45,736 bases of DNA from Candidatus Woesearchaeota archaeon CG10_big_fil_rev_8_21_14_0_10_44_13 (GTDB lineage Archaea; Nanobdellota; Nanobdellia; Woesearchaeales; UBA12501), in the NCBI GenBank assembly GCA_002762985.1, contig PCXZ01000021.1:1-45736 (forward strand). The letters run 5' to 3'. This document shows positions 40,563 through 45,736 of this stretch, one piece after another. The notes beneath the pieces were generated by a model, which was not told the DNA's origin, did not search any database, and saw only the letters and a list, made by a program, of their open reading frames with translations. How positions within the stretch are numbered: position 1 is the stretch's first letter; every line of letters begins with the position of its first letter. The position numbers and the translations under genes are program-made.

Positions 40563-42092
40563 ATGAGAAAGATGCTGTTCATTATTCCATTTATATTGAT
40601 TTTTGCTGTATCTTCAGCAATAATCGCTTCAGCGCAGGAATCCATAGATGATGGATACTCAGGCCCATTGAATCTCTCGGAAGGATTCAAGCAAGTAGAC
40701 ATTCCGGCGGCTGAATTAAACACGCCCTATGATGATGGGATGGCATACATAACCCAGGATGGCCTTACGATATATTTCTCCTCCAGGAGGTCATCGCCTT
40801 ACTGGCAGATGTTTACATCAACGAGAACAGATACATCAAGCAGCTTTAATGCCCCGACGCAACTGACTTCGATAACAGTAGGCACGCATAAGAGCTATCC
40901 TTGGCTTTCTGACGACCAGAAAACGATGTACTTTACCCCTCAAGTCGGAGGCGTCAACAGGATTTACCAGGCTGTCCGTCCAGACTTGACTGATAGCTTC
41001 GGCGCTGCAACAGAATTGACCGAGATAACCGGTTCTGTCGGAAGCGTTAATCTGATGCCTGACGAACTGACGATCTATTATCTCCTTAGCGGAAGCATCT
41101 ACAAGGCTACTCGCAGTTCAACAAATCTGCCGTTCAGCAATATCGCTGCTGTGACCGAACTTAACGCAGCAGGTTCTTATGGGAGCTTCTGTCTTAGCAG
41201 GGATGGGTTAACAATAGTTCTTCAATCAACCATTCTTCCTCACCTCGGCGGCGGCGATATATGGTATTCATCTAGGCCCACCCTCTCTTCAGCGTGGTCA
41301 GCCCCCATCAAAATCACAGAACTGAGCACAGACAAACAAGAGGGGTTTGGCGCAGGCTGTATGAACCACCCGGGTGTGTTATATTATCAGCGAGATACGC
41401 TGGGGACCAACTCATTTGATATCTATTACGCCATCATGGATACAAGTTCATCGATACCTCCAATTCCGGACAGCGGAAACGAGACAATATGCCCTTCATT
41501 TACTCCTCCTTATTGCCCTGACGGAAAGATTGTTGACCAGGGGTTAGACATTAATGGATGTCAGAGGCCTCCAAAATGTGTAGAAGATAATATCATAGAA
41601 GATAATATAAGTGATGTATGCCCTGCCTTATACGAACCGGTCTGCGGCTCTGATGAAAAGACATACTCTAACAGCTGCGAGGCAGAGAAAGCAGGGGTCG
41701 GATGGAAGAAAGGTGAATGCAAGGAGAAAAAGAGATGCGATGCCGGCTGCGAGTTCGAGGACACATGCGTGCCTTATGGTTTCAGGACGGCAAAACAGAA
41801 CAATAACAACGAAGTCTACCAGTACTGCAACATAAACGGCCAGTTCAACGAACAGAAGCACGAGAATGCCGAATGCCAGAACAACTATGAATGCGCAAGC
41901 AACCAGTGCAGCAATGGCAAGTGCATTGACCTTGAGAAGCAGATGAAAGAGACAAAAGGCGCTATCGACAGCATAATGGAATGGCTGAAGGGGATCTTCG
42001 GGTTTAAGAAAGATGATAATGGCAACAATGACGACAAATCAGACAATAAGGACAAAGACAAGCCAAAGGATCTGCAGACAATATATGGCTAA
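40563..42092 (+). CDS. Secreted beta-propeller protein with a Kazal-type domain
   Basis: 509 residues from the ATG at 40563 (SD GGGAGGT). Signal peptide 1-24 ends ASAQ. Residues about 30-300 show repeated PD40/WD40-like blades (MAYITQDGLTIYFSSRR, SYPWLSDDQKTMYFTPQ, NLMPDELTIYYLLSGS, SFCLSRDGLTIVLQS). Next comes a Cys/Pro segment (about 310-340) and a Kazal-like domain (about 352-386) with EPVCGSDEKTYSNSCEAE and its six-Cys spacing partly visible. A further Cys-rich piece and a highly charged, disordered tail finish the protein. Kazal domains inhibit serine proteases; the propeller suggests binding. Extracellular. No membrane anchor at the C-terminus. The stop overlaps the convergent gene by 4 bp. 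Confidence 0.85.
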   Translation: MRKMLFIIPFILIFAVSSAIIASAQESIDDGYSGPLNLSEGFKQVDIPAAELNTPYDDGMAYITQDGLTIYFSSRRSSPYWQMFTSTRTDTSSSFNAPTQLTSITVGTHKSYPWLSDDQKTMYFTPQVGGVNRIYQAVRPDLTDSFGAATELTEITGSVGSVNLMPDELTIYYLLSGSIYKATRSSTNLPFSNIAAVTELNAAGSYGSFCLSRDGLTIVLQSTILPHLGGGDIWYSSRPTLSSAWSAPIKITELSTDKQEGFGAGCMNHPGVLYYQRDTLGTNSFDIYYAIMDTSSSIPPIPDSGNETICPSFTPPYCPDGKIVDQGLDINGCQRPPKCVEDNIIEDNISDVCPALYEPVCGSDEKTYSNSCEAEKAGVGWKKGECKEKKRCDAGCEFEDTCVPYGFRTAKQNNNNEVYQYCNINGQFNEQKHENAECQNNYECASNQCSNGKCIDLEKQMKETKGAIDSIMEWLKGIFGFKKDDNGNNDDKSDNKDKDKPKDLQTIYG

Positions 42093-42787
42093 CTAAACCA
42101 TAATATTTTTTTTATCCTTGCCCTTTTCAGGGCATTCTTCAATCTTGTATCAACGCCCTCAAAATCCTCGAACTGCTTCTCTTTCATCCTGAAAGCAGAA
42201 TCATGATACCTGTTCTTGCCCCTATTGTTCCTGAACTTATGGGCCTTGTGCAGCACTTCGTGATACATGACGAAATCAAGCAGCTCAGGGTCCTTCTCAT
42301 TCAGCTTCTCAAAGACCCTGCTTATCCTTATCGTGTCGATCTTGAAATTGTAGCTGCCGAGGCTCGTCGTAGAGTGCTCGCCCCATACAAGGTTGGGGAT
42401 CTCGACCTGGCCGTAGAAATATCTCTCATTCACCCTGTCAAATGATCCCTTCAGCAAAGGCTCGATATTGGTTTTCGGGATCGCGATATGGAGGTTCTTC
42501 ACAAAGCCGTTGTACAGGTCTATATGCATCGTGTTCATGCCCCTCATCTCCATCTTTCTCCTGGCGAAGATCTTGAGCATAAGCTCCTGGAAAAGGCCTA
42601 TCCTTATCTCCTTCGAGACATTCCTCCAGCTCCTGGACAGTCCGAACTCAAGGACATTCCCCCTGAACCTGACATTTGCGCCATAATCATTGAAATGATC
42701 CGTGTATTTTATGGATGCAGAATAGGGGAAATCCCTTTCAGGGTACATAAGCCTGAATGCCTCTTCTACTATCCCTTCTCCGGCCAT
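42089..42787 (-). CDS. SprT-like zinc metalloprotein
   Basis: 232 residues from the ATG at 42787; the frame is open to 43057, but that part overlaps the divergent hydrolase gene and reads poorly. DFVMYHEVLHKAHKF has HExxH (176-180) and RYHDSAF supplies a likely third His (195), the order seen in SprT/YgjP-like peptidases. An upstream beta segment (GQVEIPNLVWGEHSTTSLGSYNFKIDTIRIS) also fits the SprT fold. Relatives include DNA-protein crosslink proteases, but no DNA-binding domain is apparent. Its start faces that of an alpha/beta hydrolase across a shared 103-bp spacer. Confidence 0.75.
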   Translation of the reverse strand: MAGEGIVEEAFRLMYPERDFPYSASIKYTDHFNDYGANVRFRGNVLEFGLSRSWRNVSKEIRIGLFQELMLKIFARRKMEMRGMNTMHIDLYNGFVKNLHIAIPKTNIEPLLKGSFDRVNERYFYGQVEIPNLVWGEHSTTSLGSYNFKIDTIRISRVFEKLNEKDPELLDFVMYHEVLHKAHKFRNNRGKNRYHDSAFRMKEKQFEDFEGVDTRLKNALKRARIKKILWFS

Positions 42788-42890
42788 ATTGCACTTATAT
42801 TCATCCTGCGCATTTAAAAATTTAATGATAGTCCCGTATATATGCCTGAATATCAAAATATTATTATATGCTTCCATATATCCCCTATAT

Positions 42891-43928
42891 ATGCTTGGCG
42901 GGTTAGAGAGACTTTTCAGAAGAAACGGCAGCAGGTTCATAATCGATGACATCTCCCAGCTTATCAAATCTTCAACAAATCCCTGGGAATTGATGCAGCT
43001 CCACAAGTTCCTGTTCGATGCAGTAAGGTACGAGTTCAGGGACCCGCAGAGAGACATGGATTATTCTGCCCTTGATAAGGTAGTTGAGAGGAATAAACAG
43101 CATGTGGCTGAAGGAAGATTGGAGGATACCCATCCGAATGTCGTCCTGCTTGTAGTAGGCCATCTTGAAAACCCAAGGATGTATTACAAATACACTGATT
43201 TCTTCAGGGAGAATGGGATAGCCCATATCTACTGGATACCCCTGCTCCATTTCCAGCATACAAAAGCGAATGCGGTCTTTTTTAACAGGATGGCAGACCA
43301 TCTCCATAAGATAACAGGCAAAGAAAAGATAGATGTCATAGCGCACAGCAGGGGCGGCCTGGTGACCAGCTATGCTGCAATGCTAAAGGACGAGGAGATG
43401 AACAGATTCAACACAATAATAAATGTGGGCACGCCTTTCCATGGGACATTCATCGCAAATGCGGCATATTATGCCCTGATGGGAGGCATAGGCGAGAGGC
43501 TGTTGGAGAAGATGGGGTATAGCATAACCCCCCTCAGGGAGATGATGTATTGCAGCGAGCTGACAGAGACAATATCAAAATACATAAGCACAGTCAAGGG
43601 CGTGGATTTCTATTCAATCTTCAGCCTGAAGCATGATGAGGCGGTCATTCCGGGCGTCTGTTCAATAATAGACAGCAAGAATTTCACTAATATAGACGTA
43701 GATGAATTTCTTAATCTCAAAAGGAGGGTCGGCCATGCCCGCCTGACACAAGACCAGGACATCCTTGACCTTGAGCTCCAGATACTGAAAGGCAGATTCA
43801 ATAAGGAGAGATTCCTGCAAAAACATACCATAATCACCTTTGAAGAATACAGGCGCGAGAGGGATGGGAAGAATCTGGGCCCAAAAGAATATGATGATGT
43901 TTTGAACAGAGAAACAGTGTTTGCCTGA
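42891..43928 (+). CDS. Alpha/beta hydrolase, lipase/esterase-like
   Basis: 345 residues from the ATG at 42891; upstream in-frame starts at 42789 or 42825 lie in the divergent spacer and before TATA-like sequence, so are rejected. VIAHSRGGLVTSYAA is the nucleophile elbow (Ser153), NVGTPFHGTFIAN is typical of GPI-deacylase/triacylglycerol-lipase members, and the remaining triad residues are probable at Asp249 (LKHDEAVIP) and His282 (RVGHARL). No signal peptide. An ester or lipid substrate is likely. The spacing to the TATA-like TTATTATATG suggests leaderless translation. Confidence 0.85.
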   Translation: MLGGLERLFRRNGSRFIIDDISQLIKSSTNPWELMQLHKFLFDAVRYEFRDPQRDMDYSALDKVVERNKQHVAEGRLEDTHPNVVLLVVGHLENPRMYYKYTDFFRENGIAHIYWIPLLHFQHTKANAVFFNRMADHLHKITGKEKIDVIAHSRGGLVTSYAAMLKDEEMNRFNTIINVGTPFHGTFIANAAYYALMGGIGERLLEKMGYSITPLREMMYCSELTETISKYISTVKGVDFYSIFSLKHDEAVIPGVCSIIDSKNFTNIDVDEFLNLKRRVGHARLTQDQDILDLELQILKGRFNKERFLQKHTIITFEEYRRERDGKNLGPKEYDDVLNRETVFA

Positions 43929-43943
43929 TATGACCTGATGTGA

Positions 43944-45047
43944 TCAGCTGTGGACTTCGTACCTTAATATCGCTGCCACTTTCCCAAGCTCCCTGAGCTG
44001 GACACCTTCCCTTGTCTCTGTCGATATTATCTTGACTTCTGTCCTGTACTGCTTCGCTATCTCTTCGAGCTCTTCAATCGCATTGTCTTCAAGGGATTCT
44101 GAAAGGAGGAGGATCTCAACAGCGCCCATCCCGAGACTTTTCTTCACCTCTGCAATTCCATAAGAGACCTTGTTGGGCGTCTTCGCGAGCATGTCAAAGA
44201 ATTTTCCCATCAGCTCTTTCTCTTCTGTTATCTCCTCATTTGCCAGCACATCCTGGCTCTTGTCGACAAGCTCCTGCAGCCCGAAATCACCAGTATAGCT
44301 GAGGTCCTTGATTGCGATTATCTTCTTCTTGACCTGGTCAGTTATCTGGCCTTCGCTCAGGAAATCATATTTTGTCGGTCCAGGACCGCCCAGGATTATG
44401 CCTTTTATGTCCTTCTTGTCAAGGAACTGCTCCTTCATGTATTCTGCGACCTTCCTGAAATGGGCCTTTGCTGCCAGGTCCCTGTTCATCTCAAACCTAT
44501 GGGCCGATTGGCCTCCTGCCCTTGTCTTGCCTGGAACTTCAGAATGCGTCTCAAGCACAGGAACTATGGTCTTCCCTTTCAGCATCGCTATGTTGGCGTC
44601 CCTCCTGTCTATCACTACAAGCCCATAAAGCTCTTTCTCCTCACACATATCCCTCAATGCGTCAAGCACGAATTCCTTGTCGCATCTGTAAAGCCTGAAT
44701 CTGAGCGGGATGGGAGGCTCAAGCGACCATACCCTCAGGTCTGTCTGGCCTTCCCTTGCAGCGACATTGCCCGAGAAGACTGCAAGGCCATGCTCAGGCG
44801 TCCTTCCGATTGTCCTTAAGTGTTGGATCATCCTCTCAAGCGCACCTATGACATTGTTCTTTGTCGCAGCAGATTTTATGTTCGATGCTGTGCCCTGCTC
44901 TTCATACAGGTGGGCTATTATCTTGTTCATGTCATATCCTGCAGGCACATAGACTGTGACAAGCTCAGTATGCCTGCCCCTATACTGCTCAAGTTCCTTG
45001 ACAAACTTCTTCAGTTTGAACCTTTGTGCTGCTGTTATCGTTGACAT
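43944..45047 (-). CDS. prf1: Peptide chain release factor aRF1
   Basis: 367 residues from the ATG at 45047 (seven further upstream residues precede an SD-like GAGG and are not used). NIKS (56-59) and YRCDKEF (120-126) form the stop-codon-reading surface; GGQ (178-180) in RAGGQSAHRF triggers peptide release. Domain 3 reads straight from VEILLLSESL into EDNAIEELEEIAKQYRTEV, so the cysteine-containing mini-domain found in many archaeal aRF1 and in eRF1 is missing, which explains the length (archaeal proteins are often about 410-420). All standard codon-recognition motifs are intact, so the normal genetic code is expected. Confidence 0.96.
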   Translation of the reverse strand: MSTITAAQRFKLKKFVKELEQYRGRHTELVTVYVPAGYDMNKIIAHLYEEQGTASNIKSAATKNNVIGALERMIQHLRTIGRTPEHGLAVFSGNVAAREGQTDLRVWSLEPPIPLRFRLYRCDKEFVLDALRDMCEEKELYGLVVIDRRDANIAMLKGKTIVPVLETHSEVPGKTRAGGQSAHRFEMNRDLAAKAHFRKVAEYMKEQFLDKKDIKGIILGGPGPTKYDFLSEGQITDQVKKKIIAIKDLSYTGDFGLQELVDKSQDVLANEEITEEKELMGKFFDMLAKTPNKVSYGIAEVKKSLGMGAVEILLLSESLEDNAIEELEEIAKQYRTEVKIISTETREGVQLRELGKVAAILRYEVHS

Positions 45048-45145
45048 ATTGATTACATTCCTCTGCAATAATCACTATTTTATAGCATATATTGACAGTA
45101 AGATGAGGATAAGGGTTTATAAAATATTCTATCCTAAAACAGACG

Positions 45146-45565
45146 TCAGAGCCTGAATGGGTCAATGTCCTGCTTGAGAAGATTCTCCATGCATGTGAAA
45201 AGGGGCTTCGGCAGTCTGTCCCATGAGAACCATCCCCATTCCCCTGATTTTTCCGGTTCCATGACTTTCGGCTCCCCTGATTCGTGATCAGCCACGACAT
45301 ATATTGTGACATAATGCCTGTCTTCATCTTCCATTATGTCATTTGTTGTAGTAATGAACCTTATGTTCTTTATCCTGATGCCTGCCTCTTCAAATGTCTC
45401 CCTTGCAGCGCACTCTTCGAAAGTCTCATTGAGTTCGAGATGGCCGCCCGGGAAGCACCATGTGCCTGCTCCGTGGGCATTTTTCCTTCTGCTCAGAAGA
45501 ACCTTGCCGTCTTTCCTGACTATGACCCCCATCCCTACAAGTGGCCTTTTTATTTCTTCGCACAT
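45146..45565 (-). CDS. Nudix hydrolase, NUDT15/MutT-like
   Basis: 139 residues from the ATG at 45565; the longer frame to 45649 adds a poor-looking 28-residue head. GHLELNETFEECAARETFEE (with the G before it and AGI after it, residues 41-63) is a perfect Nudix box with the metal-binding glutamates. RPLVGMGVIVRKDGKVLLSRRKNAHG upstream resembles the dNTP/NTP-cleaning NUDT15/MutT group. Nudix enzymes hydrolyse nucleoside diphosphates linked to other groups; the exact substrate cannot be read from sequence. A short promoter-like stretch separates it from aRF1 downstream on the same strand. Confidence 0.9.
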   Translation of the reverse strand: MCEEIKRPLVGMGVIVRKDGKVLLSRRKNAHGAGTWCFPGGHLELNETFEECAARETFEEAGIRIKNIRFITTTNDIMEDEDRHYVTIYVVADHESGEPKVMEPEKSGEWGWFSWDRLPKPLFTCMENLLKQDIDPFRL

Positions 45566-45658
45566 AAGGGCCTTAATCAGCTGCACTTTTAAATAGTTTT
45601 TGCTAGCTGATTTTTGGGTCCCGGGGCCATAAACCCCTATTGACATCAATAAATTTAG

Positions 45659-45736
45659 TCAACGACATAAGTAACGCATAAAATCTTGCATAAAAATATG
45701 TTCGGCCCAAAAGTTTTCCAATGCTTCCTGCATCTC
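45659..45736 (-). CDS. Possible C-terminal end of a gene entering from the right edge
   Basis: On the minus strand one frame is open from the window edge for 25 codons (EMQEALENFWAEHIF and on) to a TGA at 45659-45661. It reads like a helical protein end, but this length can occur by chance. Confidence 0.2.
   Translation of the reverse strand, partial: EMQEALENFWAEHIFMQDFMRYLCR

Noticed and set aside
42788-43057. 90-codon extension of the SprT-like gene
   Set aside because: It overlaps the start of the divergent hydrolase and lacks conserved features.
1-45736. CRISPR array or phage region
   Set aside because: I found no regularly spaced direct repeats, Cas genes, integrase or phage structural genes.

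Overview
The window is chromosomal DNA of an archaeon. The supporting genes are a complete A-type ATP synthase operon, aRF1 with NIKS and GGQ motifs, archaeal AlaRS, aIF5A, L40e, NreA, an AbrB-PhoU regulator, archaeal TATA boxes and short leaders. The style of several genes suggests a DPANN lineage, perhaps Woesearchaeota-like: a very large secreted cysteine-rich protein, pilin-like N-termini, many small zinc proteins and an Lgt-like enzyme. That placement is inference; no 16S gene is present.

Layout. 1-5.0 kb: 5' portion of a large membrane-anchored cysteine-rich protein, a 165-bp MITE-like element with a perfect 9-bp target duplication, an MGDG-synthase-like glycosyltransferase, and a small cysteine-rich lipoprotein followed by an Lgt-like lipoprotein diacylglyceryl transferase. 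5.2-9.7 kb: SMC, then a rubrerythrin/superoxide reductase pair. 10-13.4 kb: GT4 glycosyltransferase, PIG-L deacetylase, a small conserved gene, a tRNA-Gly(TCC) with an intron in its T-loop, and a DHH phosphoesterase. 13.5-23.3 kb: the A-ATPase operon in the order H-I-K-E-C-F-A-B-X-D on the minus strand, where X is an extra gene resembling LCIB-type carbonic anhydrases. 23.4-28.1 kb: the AbrB-PhoU regulator, small membrane and pilin-like proteins, a CBS protein and a K+-independent-type membrane pyrophosphatase. 28.2-33.3 kb: a zincin-like protein, a membrane-anchored lytic-transglycosylase-like protein, NreA, a polytopic membrane protein and small zinc proteins. 33.4-45.7 kb: AlaRS, SWIM protein, small zinc proteins, S2P protease, L40e and aIF5A, a secreted beta-propeller/Kazal protein, a SprT-like metalloprotein divergent from an alpha/beta hydrolase, aRF1 and a Nudix hydrolase.

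How the parts fit. The A-ATPase, pyrophosphatase, PhoU-type regulator and possible carbonic anhydrase form an ion-gradient/phosphate/CO2 neighbourhood. A shared ACTAAATAG motif occurs upstream of both the ATPase operon and the phoU-like gene, suggesting common control. A second theme is the cell surface: lipoprotein plus Lgt-like enzyme, glycosyltransferases plus deacetylase, a Kazal/propeller secreted protein, a muramidase-like protein and S2P, as expected for a cell that interacts closely with others. A family of about 65-bp related intergenic sequences occurs three times. I saw no CRISPR array, rRNA or complete insertion sequence.
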